A stretch of DNA of 37,240 bases from CAYNMC01 sp964398365 (GTDB taxonomy: Bacteria > Patescibacteriota > Microgenomatia > UBA1400 > CAYNMC01), in assembly GCA_964398365.1 (NCBI GenBank), contig CAYNMC010000015.1, positions 1 to 37,240 on the forward strand. The letters are read 5' to 3'. The notes beneath the pieces are model-generated. The model was given only the letters and a program-made list of their open reading frames with translations, was not told the origin of the DNA and did no database searches. Made by a program: the position numbers and the translations under genes. Of the stretch, positions 30,760 through 37,240 are shown piece by piece. Every line of letters starts with the position of its first letter. The first letter of the stretch is position 1.

Positions 30760-31521
30760 TCAGGGAATACTTGAACCCGACCATAGGGCATAGTCAAAAA
30801 TTCCGGGCGCAGCCGGTAAGCTCTGAATCACCTCAACTGCCGCCGTACTCTCTCCCTCAGAAGTGGTTACTTTCACTTTGTAGGCTTGGGCGGGCAAACT
30901 CCCACTGGCAGGTTGTACCAATAATGGCGTCTGGTCATAGAGAGCTTTAATTCTCAGAAAAATATCTTGTGCTGGGTCCAAAGTAATATTACGTTTTGAC
31001 TCATAATTTTCCTTATCACTACGATCAGCTGAAGCAAAATCATTATTAGGGTCACAATTATAACAATTGACAGCTTGACGGCGGAGGCTATAAACACCCC
31101 CATTTTGGCTATAAATGCTGATTTCCAATGAAGCCTTGTTATTCCAATAAATATTTAAATTCTGAACATTTCCTCCTTTTAGCTCAATTTGCACACTATC
31201 ACCTACAGGCAGAGGTTCGCTTAATTCGTAACCCTCAGACCCACTTCCCAAAGCGGAAAGTTGATAATTATATTGAATATCACCGACGGTACGGCTGCCC
31301 TCAGGGGTGCCAATCGTCGCTAAGCCAGTGGTCAATAAATCTTCAATACCGGCTTCGGCATAGGAAAAGGCGCGGATTTTGCTTTCTTCTTGGGTGGTAA
31401 GAGCAACATTAGTGATAGAACGGGAAATGACCGAAAGAACCACCGTTCCAAAGATCACCATCATCAACACCATCATCAGGGCAATCTGCCCCTTCTCTTT
31501 AAAACGCGAAAACCGCTTCAT
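30760..31521 (-). CDS. PilX/GspK-like minor pilin component
   Basis: 253 aa with a type III-like signal: KEKG then QIALMMVLMMVIFGTVVLSV, with Gly at -1 but no Glu at +5, as in GspK/PilX proteins that cap the pilus tip. SKIRAFSYAEAGIEDLL matches the PilX/GspK 'AEAGI' segment, followed by a beta-rich outer domain with a CYNC pair. It has its own promoter (TTGACA-18-TAAAAT, six bases before ATG), so PilX-like, PilM, PilN and PilO may be transcribed apart from the pilins upstream. Exact orthology is uncertain. Confidence 0.75.
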   Translation of the reverse strand: MKRFSRFKEKGQIALMMVLMMVIFGTVVLSVISRSITNVALTTQEESKIRAFSYAEAGIEDLLTTGLATIGTPEGSRTVGDIQYNYQLSALGSGSEGYELSEPLPVGDSVQIELKGGNVQNLNIYWNNKASLEISIYSQNGGVYSLRRQAVNCYNCDPNNDFASADRSDKENYESKRNITLDPAQDIFLRIKALYDQTPLLVQPASGSLPAQAYKVKVTTSEGESTAAVEVIQSLPAAPGIFDYALWSGSSIP

Positions 31522-31527
31522 AAAATC

Positions 31528-31557
31528 ATTTTAGAAAATTAAAATTACCATTGTCAA
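31528..31557 (-). promoter_or_regulatory. Consensus promoter of the PilX-pilMNO unit (leaderless)
   Basis: On the minus strand a perfect TTGACA (31552-31557), an 18-base spacer, TAAAAT (31528-31533), then six bases to ATG 31521. This is the best promoter in the window and leaves no room for a 5' leader. Confidence 0.65.
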
Positions 31558-32061
31558 TCAGTAATTTCGCAGGGAGACTTGAGTCTGAAAGTCTTCGCTC
31601 TCAAGGCTGCTTTTCCACTTTAAGGAAAATTTTATGGTAACTACATTTGGAGAAACAGTTGTACTACATTCAAATTGAAAGTTGCTAATTTCGATTTCGT
31701 CTTCAGGAAGAAGAGCAACACTACTAGCTGTTCCTTTTTTAAACTTTAAATTATTGTCACTTTTTTCAAGGGTAAAAGAATCGTTATTAACATCTTTAAA
31801 TATCACTTTATTCGTGGAACAATGGGAAATCTCGGTGGCATTGCGGATTTTATTACTCATAAAGTTTAAGGCATAAGTGCCATCTTCCTTGAGTTTAACA
31901 TGGATGTCGCTTTTTTTACCGATCTTGAGCATGGTGAAAAAGAGGTTATTTACCGCCACTACCGCCAAAACCAAAATCCCGGTGACCACTAAGAGCTCTA
32001 TCAGGGTAAAACCCGAAACTTTCCTCTTCATTCTGAATTTCGATTTTAGGTTTACTACCAT
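31558..32061 (-). CDS. Prepilin-type protein, PilW/GspJ-like
   Basis: 167 aa. The class III signal is VSG|FTLIELLVVTGILVLAVV, with Glu at +5, and the outer domain has YALNFMSNKIRNATEISHCS, the PilW/GspJ style segment. ATG 32061 overlaps the stop of the gene upstream; ATG 32031 (MKRKVSGF) would give a shorter leader and is also possible. It is probably a minor (tip complex) pilin. Confidence 0.78.
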   Translation of the reverse strand: MVVNLKSKFRMKRKVSGFTLIELLVVTGILVLAVVAVNNLFFTMLKIGKKSDIHVKLKEDGTYALNFMSNKIRNATEISHCSTNKVIFKDVNNDSFTLEKSDNNLKFKKGTASSVALLPEDEIEISNFQFECSTTVSPNVVTIKFSLKWKSSLESEDFQTQVSLRNY

Positions 32062-32444
32062 TCTGTTAAATAAGTCGTACCGCTAACTTTATGAGTGCCT
32101 TTATTATCTATCCAACTCACTTCTACCACCACTTTTCTCTTTTTTTCATCTCCACTCAAACTGATGTTTCTCGTAAATGGTGAAGGCACAGAAGAATCAA
32201 TATTAGTTAATTTAATAAATTCTTGCCAACCGAGTTGGTCACGCTTTTGCCGAGCCAACTCCAAACCTTCTTCCACATAGCGGTTGGCCATAGCGTTGTT
32301 TTTGACAAACTCACTGCTCATCAATGCCTGACTTAAGCTTGCTACCAAGACAGTCAAAAGGACCGTAATGATCCCGATGGCAAAAATTAATTCTACTAAA
32401 GCAAAGCCCTTTTTATGGCGGAAAGCTAAATTATTAGTCATCAA
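32055..32444 (-). CDS. Prepilin-type protein, PilV/GspI-like
   Basis: 129 aa. Signal HKKG|FALVELIFAIGIITVLL with Glu at +5; the following NNAMANRYVEEGLELARQKR is the segment usual in GspI/PilV (AN...EE.LE..R). Its start overlaps the previous gene's stop by four bases (ATGA-type) and its end overlaps the next gene, so the minor pilins form one tightly coupled unit. Confidence 0.78.
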   Translation of the reverse strand: MMTNNLAFRHKKGFALVELIFAIGIITVLLTVLVASLSQALMSSEFVKNNAMANRYVEEGLELARQKRDQLGWQEFIKLTNIDSSVPSPFTRNISLSGDEKKRKVVVEVSWIDNKGTHKVSGTTYLTEW

Positions 32445-32938
32445 TCTTTCTGCCTTATAGCGCCGGCAGGAGTCAGCAAAATAGTTTTCTGAACCCCATC
32501 TTTACTTATACTGATTTCCAGCGTAGTTGTTAAATCAGGTTCACCACTTAAAGGTTTAAAAAGAATAATAGTTGAAGAAGGGGAAGAAAGAGTAAAATCA
32601 GGCGCGATTAAAGAAGGTTGACCGGAGCTGGGAAAATTGCTAACACTGGTGCAGTCAGGCGGATTGGTGCAGCAACGGCCGTAATAAGTCTTGGTTGATA
32701 AATTTGCCTCCCACCCGTAAAGCTGAACTGTACAACTACCACTCCCATAACTCTTTTTACCAATGACTGCATAGTTTTGGGCTTTTTTAAGATTGCTGAT
32801 AAGTTCTTTAGCCGCCTGATCCACTGCTTGTCTTTTAAGGAAATTATTATAAGCAGCCATGCCAATGCTGGTCAGGATAATCAAAACGCCAACCGTTACC
32901 GTCATTTCAATTAAAGTAAAACCTTTGGAGTAGGACAT
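32441..32938 (-). CDS. Prepilin-type protein, GspH/FimT-like
   Basis: 165 aa from ATG 32938 (MSYSKG|FTLIEMTVTVGVLI); 14 more upstream codons are open but would overlap the previous gene and give an unusual leader. Glu at +5 is present. VDQAAKELISNLKKAQNYAV matches the GspH/FimT pattern (A..L...L..A...A). There are six Cys in the middle (CTVQLY, GRCCTNPPDC), possibly disulfide-linked outside the cell. Confidence 0.78.
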   Translation of the reverse strand: MSYSKGFTLIEMTVTVGVLIILTSIGMAAYNNFLKRQAVDQAAKELISNLKKAQNYAVIGKKSYGSGSCTVQLYGWEANLSTKTYYGRCCTNPPDCTSVSNFPSSGQPSLIAPDFTLSSPSSTIILFKPLSGEPDLTTTLEISISKDGVQKTILLTPAGAIRQKD

Positions 32939-32940
32939 AA

Positions 32941-33462
32941 CTATGGGTTTAACACACAATAATCGCGAGACCAGTTGCAATTACCAACACCTATCTCTTG
33001 ACATGCAATGGTGGAGGGTTGGCAAATGTTTTGCTCTGTATCAACTCTTATGTAATAACCCACTACTTTTGAATCTTTCCATAATGGTTCATAACAATAA
33101 TCCATTCTGCCATTTGCACATTTGTCGTGAAAACTACACCTACCAGTAGGATTATTATCACATTGAGGATCATGTGGAATAGGATTAAGATAAGTAATGG
33201 AGCTTCCTGTTGGTGGTGTATAGGTTAAACTTCCGCCAAAAGTAAGGCTAATCGGATAACTACCGGCATCAGCCTTATACATCTCCAAAGCAGCCCGGAT
33301 CTGTTCTACATCTGCTTTTCTTTTGGCATCTCTTGCCCGCTGGTTAGCTGAACGGTAGGAAACCAATCCTACGCTACTTAAAACCGCAATAATCAGAATC
33401 ACCACTAAAAGCTCAATGAGAGTAAAACCCTTCTGGCTTTTTGCTGCTGGTGGTCTAAACAT
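32941..33462 (-). CDS. Prepilin, GspG/PilA-like, Cys-rich
   Basis: 173 aa. Signal SQKG|FTLIELLVVILIIAVLSS with Glu at +5, then RARDAKRKADVEQIRAALEM, the alpha1-C block that all the larger pilins here share. The C-terminal half has about nine Cys (DPQCDNNPTGRCSFHDKCAN and later), more than its paralogues. A good Shine-Dalgarno, AAGGAGG, sits before ATG 33462. It may be a major or minor pilin; that cannot be decided from the sequence. Confidence 0.82.
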   Translation of the reverse strand: MFRPPAAKSQKGFTLIELLVVILIIAVLSSVGLVSYRSANQRARDAKRKADVEQIRAALEMYKADAGSYPISLTFGGSLTYTPPTGSSITYLNPIPHDPQCDNNPTGRCSFHDKCANGRMDYCYEPLWKDSKVVGYYIRVDTEQNICQPSTIACQEIGVGNCNWSRDYCVLNP

Positions 33463-33474
33463 TTTTCCTCCTTT

Positions 33475-33924
33475 TTATTGTAAATGTCTAACACAAAAGT
33501 GAGAATTGCCACCGGCGGTACAATTTGCGCCATAATTGCCAGTACCGCTAATTTCTAATCTCGCGCAGTAGCAATAACCAGCAGTACTGCAGTTGGCCGC
33601 GGTATACCTATAAGTGCTGTCATTTTTAGGATCGGTGGGAATGGTGTAGGTTTCACCCATAAAAATTGTCAAGGTTCCCCCTTGAGCAGGACAAGGGTCT
33701 GGATATTGATAGTTATTGTTCTGGTAATATTGTTCCATGGCTTTTTGAATTTCTAATAAGTCTGCCCGGCGTCGGGCATCCCGGCCCTTTTTTTGGCTGG
33801 TTTGATAGGAAACGGTGCCCAGCAGCAAAAGAATGGAAACGATAGACATCACCACCAATAATTCTATCAAAGTAAAACCCTGTTTCGTTTTATGTTTTTT
33901 TAATCGGCTTTCACTTGATAACAT
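33475..33924 (-). CDS. Prepilin, GspG/PilA-like
   Basis: 149 aa. Signal KQG|FTLIELLVVMSIVSILLL with Glu at +5 and the shared GRDARRRADLLEIQKAMEQY helix. The outer domain ends in a Cys-containing loop (CTAGGNSHFCVRHLQ). It overlaps the next upstream pilin gene by 25 bases and ends 12 bases before the next pilin. Confidence 0.82.
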   Translation of the reverse strand: MLSSESRLKKHKTKQGFTLIELLVVMSIVSILLLLGTVSYQTSQKKGRDARRRADLLEIQKAMEQYYQNNNYQYPDPCPAQGGTLTIFMGETYTIPTDPKNDSTYRYTAANCSTAGYCYCARLEISGTGNYGANCTAGGNSHFCVRHLQ

Positions 33925-34385
33925 AGTTGTGAACCGCAGTAGCTACAACTAACTCCGCTGGAATCTGTCTGGTTTTCTAAACAAGCAGAAAGTGTAAAAT
34001 TTTCGCTGTCTGTCTGCTCATAATAATATTGAGGGTTATCATCCAGAGGATCCTCGGGTAATTTCTGCATATAGGTATTGCCTGAAAAACCAAAGGTGCT
34101 TACCCCCCAAGTACAAGCCCCGCCACCACAACCTTCACCGATATTCCCACTCACCCCAGCCTGCGGATAACTCTGATTGTCATTATAATAAAGTCTTAGG
34201 GCTTTTTTGACTTCATTTAAGTCATGTTTGCGCTTAAGGTCGCGGGCCCGGCCGCGGATATTCTGCAGGTTTACCAAAAGCAAACCTGCCAAGATACTGA
34301 TGATGCTTACTACCACCAAGAGTTCAATCAAAGTAAAACCTAAAATTGGCAACTTTCGTCTGTTTAAAGGCTTTCTTTTTTTCAT
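33900..34385 (-). CDS. Prepilin, GspG/PilA-like
   Basis: 161 aa from ATG 34385 (MKKRKPLNRRKLPILG|FTLIELLVVVSII is the leader and start of the helix, with Glu at +5); 11 more upstream codons are open but overlap the previous gene. RARDLKRKHDLNEVKKALRL is the shared helix. YPQAGVSGN and MQKLPEDPLDDNPQYYYEQT match the calcium-loop-like region of GspG pseudopilins. It ends in a Cys pair (CSYCGSQLCYQ). Confidence 0.82.
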   Translation of the reverse strand: MKKRKPLNRRKLPILGFTLIELLVVVSIISILAGLLLVNLQNIRGRARDLKRKHDLNEVKKALRLYYNDNQSYPQAGVSGNIGEGCGGGACTWGVSTFGFSGNTYMQKLPEDPLDDNPQYYYEQTDSENFTLSACLENQTDSSGVSCSYCGSQLCYQVKAD

Positions 34386-34386
34386 T

Positions 34387-34905
34387 TTAAGGACTGGTAT
34401 TGGTTGAAGAGACCCCATAATTACAATTAACTCCCGTGCCGCAACTCACAGTTGTTGAAATAATCTGTGGATCATCTTCATTTTCTAGTTTAGCATAAAG
34501 CCGGTAATCAACACCACCACTACTTTGGTAAACATATGTTTGGCCAGAAGCAGTCTTGGGATCCACAGGCAGTTTCTGCATATAAGTTGGCTGCGTTTCA
34601 CTTATACCAAAATAAGAACCCCAGTCACAAACGCTAGTACCCGCGCTACCACACCCCATAATTTTCCCGTCGCTCGACGAGCTCGGATATTTGCCCCGAT
34701 CGTTAAAGTAAGCTTCCAAGGCTCGCTGAACTTGAGCTAAATCAGCTTTACGTTGACTATCGCGGGCTCGCTGGAGGGAACGAAGATAACTGCCTAAACC
34801 TGTTGTCGCCAACGCTGCCAAGAGCAACATCACCACAATCAGCTCCACCAGCGTAAGGCCTTTATTCTTAATTTCGTTCTGGTTTGTTGGCATAATTGAT
34901 TTCAT
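34387..34905 (-). CDS. Prepilin, GspG/PilA-like
   Basis: 172 aa. Signal KNKG|LTLVELIVVMLLLAALAT with Leu at +1 and Glu at +5; RARDSQRKADLAQVQRALEA is the shared helix. YMQKLPVDPKTASGQTYVYQ repeats the loop seen in the previous paralogue. Its end, NYGVSSTNTSP, is nearly the same as the end of the neighbouring upstream pilin (NWGVSSSNTRPGTP), so these two are close duplicates. An internal ATG at 34893 is possible. Confidence 0.82.
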   Translation of the reverse strand: MKSIMPTNQNEIKNKGLTLVELIVVMLLLAALATTGLGSYLRSLQRARDSQRKADLAQVQRALEAYFNDRGKYPSSSSDGKIMGCGSAGTSVCDWGSYFGISETQPTYMQKLPVDPKTASGQTYVYQSSGGVDYRLYAKLENEDDPQIISTTVSCGTGVNCNYGVSSTNTSP

Positions 34906-34914
34906 TTACTTAAC

Positions 34915-35355
34915 TTAGGGTGTTCCCGGCCTCGTATTACTTGAAGACACACCCCAGTTATAAGCACCACCGGGACCGCAACCACCCTGACAACCAACCT
35001 CGCTGATTGACGGATCTTTCTCATTTTCCAACTTCGCAAAAATTTTAAAAGATTGGCCGTCGGTCTCATAAGCATAATTTTCACCCCTAGGATCGCAGGG
35101 AACGGCTTCCAAATAAGGCAAAAAGGCATTACCGCAGCTGGGTAATGAGGCAGGATAACGATCATGGTCAGCATAGTAATCTTCTAAAACTGTCTTTAAT
35201 TTCATCAGGTGATCCTTGCGCTGGCTGTCGCGGCCTTTGGCAACCTGCAAACGAAAAAGCCAAAGAGAAGTTGTGGCCAACATTGCCACAATGGTAACAA
35301 CCACCAACATTTCAATAAGGGTAAAGGCGGCCTGATGGTAATTAATAAAATACAT
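34915..35355 (-). CDS. Prepilin, GspG/PilA-like, with Ala at -1
   Basis: 146 aa. The signal is NYHQAA|FTLIEMLVVVTIVAML: the residue before the cleavage site is Ala, not Gly as in the other pilins, and the leader is only about ten residues with one basic side chain. Glu at +5 is kept, then GRDSQRKDHLMKLKTVLEDY. Two Cys pairs (SCGNAF, CQGGC) and the end NWGVSSSNTRPGTP follow. It is the first pilin after the peptidase gene. Confidence 0.8.
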   Translation of the reverse strand: MYFINYHQAAFTLIEMLVVVTIVAMLATTSLWLFRLQVAKGRDSQRKDHLMKLKTVLEDYYADHDRYPASLPSCGNAFLPYLEAVPCDPRGENYAYETDGQSFKIFAKLENEKDPSISEVGCQGGCGPGGAYNWGVSSSNTRPGTP

Positions 35356-35369
35356 CTTAATTTATTTTT

Positions 35370-36209
35370 TCAGGTAATTAGGCGCCAATACCATTGCCAC
35401 ATCATCTCTCCCCAAAATTTGGCAATGATGGTGCCCAAAACTAAAAATGGCCCAAAAGGTAAAGTTTGTCCAAAACGTTTTTTCCCCAACATTATCAGTA
35501 TGACAGCTGTCACCGCTCCTGTCAAGAAGGCTAAAAAAAGCGCCGTGAGAATCTGGGGATAACCTAAAAAGAGCCCCATTAAAAAAGCCAGTTTAACATC
35601 ACCAAAACCTAAACCCCTTTTTTGGGTAATAAGATAAAGGAAATAAAAAAACAGGCCTGAACCAAAACCAGCCAGGAAAAATTGCCAGCGGTTTGATTCA
35701 AATAAACGTAAAAAGGAAATCAGAATTGCCGGCAAAACCACCCAATCAGGAATAATGCCGGCCTTAAAATCGGTGATAAAAATAACCAGAAGGGAAGAAA
35801 AAATATAAAGCCAGTAAAGCAGAAGAATAAATGAATAAAAACCTTCGGCGCGGGCAAAGAAAGCAAAGCGCGACAAAAGCCAATAAAGCCAAATAAACTC
35901 AACCGCCGTCAAAAATTCCACCAGTGGATACTGGAGGTTAATTGGCCGGTGACAATAACGGCATTTACCCCCCAGCATTATAAAAGAGAGGAGGGGAATG
36001 TTGTCATACCATTTTAGTTGGTGTCGGCAATGATCGCAACAGGATCTGCCAACGACCCATGGGGGCAAAAAATCTTTAATTCTTGAAAGCTTGTTCGGTT
36101 TTTTAGGTGGTGGCTTTCTACTTTCCTCGTTAATTTCCCGGTAAATCACTACATTTAAAAAACTGCCCACCAATAAACCGCCCAAAAATAAAAAAAGATA
36201 AATTATCAT
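35370..36209 (-). CDS. pilD: Prepilin peptidase/N-methyltransferase
   Basis: A membrane aspartic protease that cuts pilin leaders and usually methylates the new N-terminus. About 279 aa from ATG 36209; TTG 36227 is directly adjacent to a TAAAAT box and is unlikely. GSFLNVVIYRE opens the protein, followed by the zinc-type CCDHC...CRYC pairs of the methylating subtype, and about seven further helices. The active-site Asp residues are D147 (TDFKAGIIPD) and D204 (GFGDVKL). It is followed by nine pilin-like substrates on the same strand. Confidence 0.94.
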   Translation of the reverse strand: MIIYLFLFLGGLLVGSFLNVVIYREINEESRKPPPKKPNKLSRIKDFLPPWVVGRSCCDHCRHQLKWYDNIPLLSFIMLGGKCRYCHRPINLQYPLVEFLTAVEFIWLYWLLSRFAFFARAEGFYSFILLLYWLYIFSSLLVIFITDFKAGIIPDWVVLPAILISFLRLFESNRWQFFLAGFGSGLFFYFLYLITQKRGLGFGDVKLAFLMGLFLGYPQILTALFLAFLTGAVTAVILIMLGKKRFGQTLPFGPFLVLGTIIAKFWGEMMWQWYWRLIT

Positions 36210-36440
36210 CGTTAAAATCTTCGCCAAATTTTATGTTTGGCAAACTGAACAAGAGACAACCAAAACCACCTTAGAAACCCAAAATATCTTCACTTAAAAA
36301 ACTTTATAAATAAAAATCTCATCACACCAGCCCGGCTTTCTCTCAAACGCCATCAACTAAGCATGTGATTTAAACCAGCTTCTAAATCTAATAATATAAT
36401 AAAACTAGCAGGAAGCTGTAAAAAAAACAACCTCTTTATT

Positions 36441-36499
36441 TACCAAAGGTGTTAAGATTATATCACCTCCAAGGTGATAATCCCTTGACACCTTTGGTA
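36441..36499 (+). repeat. REP-like double palindrome, left of the RAYT
   Basis: A 59-base element. Outer arms TACCAAAGGTGT 36441-36452 and ACACCTTTGGTA 36488-36499 are perfect inverted repeats; inside lies CACCT-CCA-AGGTG. The right arm also contains TTGACA (36485-36490), a -35 box for the transposase. The remainder of 36228-36440 shows no gene, only a weak stem CAGCTTC/GAAGCTG at 36376-36418. Confidence 0.85.
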
Positions 36500-36513
36500 A
36501 AAATAATTAAAGT
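36485..36513 (+). promoter_or_regulatory. Transposase promoter rooted in the palindrome (leaderless)
   Basis: TTGACA 36485-36490, a 17-base spacer and TAAAGT 36508-36513, then six bases to ATG 36520. The -35 box is part of the palindrome, so protein binding or cruciform folding there could affect expression. Confidence 0.5.
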
Positions 36514-36519
36514 GATATT

Positions 36520-37197
36520 ATGCCTAGCCGTGAGGTAATTTTAGCCAATAATGAAATTTATCATGTCTTTAATAAAGGTGTAGCTTCTGTACCGGTCTTT
36601 GTCACCAAGAAAGATTACCAGCGGGCATTGGAAACTTTAGCTTATTATCAAAATTTAAACCTTCCCGCAAGATACTCATATTTTATCGTTCAATCGTTGG
36701 AAATAAGAAACAAAATTCTTGAAGAATTAAAAAAACAAAATAAACTCTTGGTAGAAATCATTGCTTACTGCTTGATGCCAACTCACTTTCACTTAATCCT
36801 TAGACAAAAATACGATCACGGCATTTCTAAGTTTTTAGGCAATTTCACTAATAGTTATACCCGCTATTTTAATACCAGAAACAAGCGTGACGGTCATCTT
36901 TTTCAGGGAAAATTTAAGGCCGTAAGAATTATTACTGATGAGCAACTTCTCCATGTCAGTCGCTATATCCACCTTAATCCCTACATCTCTCATTTGCTTA
37001 AAAAGGTTGAGGACTTAAGTAATTATCCTTATACTTCTTTCCCAGAATATTTACATAAAAATCAAACTGGAATTTGTCATAAAGAAATTATTTTAGGATT
37101 ATTTAAAAATAAGCGAACCCTTTATCGAAAATTTGTTTATGATCAAGCAGAATATCAAAAAAAACTAGGCTTAATTAAACATTTAATTTCGGAGTAA
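36520..37197 (+). CDS. REP-associated tyrosine transposase (RAYT, Y1/IS200-like)
   Basis: A 225-aa HUH-type single-strand transposase. It opens with the RAYT-style NEIYHVFNKG, has the HUH motif H89-F-H91 in CLMPTHFHLIL, and the Tyr helix FTNSYTRYFNTRNKRDGHLF with Y113 or Y116 as the nucleophile, ending in the family's QGKFKAVRI and SRYIHLNPY blocks. RAYTs act on REP palindromes, which here sit directly at both sides: one 20 bases before the ATG, and one starting at the base after the stop codon. No TnpB/IscB gene accompanies it. It is complete and looks intact. Confidence 0.92.
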   Translation: MPSREVILANNEIYHVFNKGVASVPVFVTKKDYQRALETLAYYQNLNLPARYSYFIVQSLEIRNKILEELKKQNKLLVEIIAYCLMPTHFHLILRQKYDHGISKFLGNFTNSYTRYFNTRNKRDGHLFQGKFKAVRIITDEQLLHVSRYIHLNPYISHLLKKVEDLSNYPYTSFPEYLHKNQTGICHKEIILGLFKNKRTLYRKFVYDQAEYQKKLGLIKHLISE

Positions 37198-37240
37198 TAC
37201 CAAAGGTGTTAAGATTACATCACCTCCAAGGTGTTAAGGC
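37198..37240 (+). repeat. REP-like palindrome, right of the RAYT, cut by the window edge
   Basis: It begins on the base after the transposase stop. The first 20 bases are TACCAAAGGTGTTAAGATTA, identical to the left element, then CATCACCTCC and AAGGTG, with one substitution up to that point. It diverges at GTTAAGGC, where the window ends. Confidence 0.82.

Noticed and set aside
36210..36227. TTG 36227 as start of the prepilin peptidase
   Set aside because: It abuts a TAAAAT box; ATG 36209 begins the membrane helix as in homologues.
36441..37240. CRISPR array
   Set aside because: The repeats are palindromes flanking one transposase, without regularly spaced unique spacers. No cas gene or array is seen elsewhere in the window.

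Overview
This AT-rich window looks like a chromosomal segment of a small-genome bacterium of the Candidate Phyla Radiation (Patescibacteria), probably Microgenomates-like. The evidence is a set of trimmed housekeeping proteins (ThrRS without its TGS domain, PheRS beta without the tRNA-binding OB domain, trigger factor without the PPIase domain), tRNA genes without encoded CCA, MurT/GatD peptidoglycan amidation, and a monoderm-style type IV pilus cluster. No rRNA is present, so the phylum is inferred, not proven.

Layout. 1-150 is the tail of an integrase-type transposase. 213-839 is a membrane-anchored lysozyme-like protein. 990-4476 is a Gld-type ABC exporter (ATPase, ABC-2 permease, GldG-like protein, DUF4340-like protein). 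4503-6643 is murT-gatD, followed by tRNA-Leu(UAG). 6777-9785 is a MacA/MacB-type export system. 9801-12275 holds a metallo-beta-lactamase-fold hydrolase, a short trigger factor and a hypothetical protein. 12329-12832 holds tRNA-Val(GAC), a REP-like palindrome, an attenuator-like leader and a 69-aa unknown protein. 13139-19133 is a translation block: thrS, infC-rpmI-rplT, pheS-pheT. A class A penicillin-binding protein converges on pheT. 21788-22353 is a 566-base gap with a strong promoter and repeats but no recognised gene. A TrpR/YerC-like regulator follows.

23069-28447 is a second information-processing block: tyrS, a 35-aa membrane miniprotein, recG, rpmF, nusB, an ACP-like protein, rnc, rpsP and khpA. 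28431-36209 on the minus strand is a type IV pilus assembly region: prepilin peptidase, eight prepilins or pseudopilins, a PilX-like protein, PilM, PilN and PilO. The PilB/PilT ATPases and PilC are not in the window. 36441-37240 is a RAYT (REP-associated tyrosine transposase) flanked by its own REP-type palindromes.

The most interesting items are: the RAYT with two flanking palindromes and a third, decayed copy beside tRNA-Val; mutually exclusive hairpins in front of the 69-aa gene; an ACP-like protein whose phosphopantetheine serine is replaced by arginine; infC beginning at ATC; a recurring promoter layout in which the -10 box lies about 6-10 bases before the start codon (leaderless mRNAs); and a GC-rich dispersed repeat that occurs between genes and also in frame inside a coding sequence.
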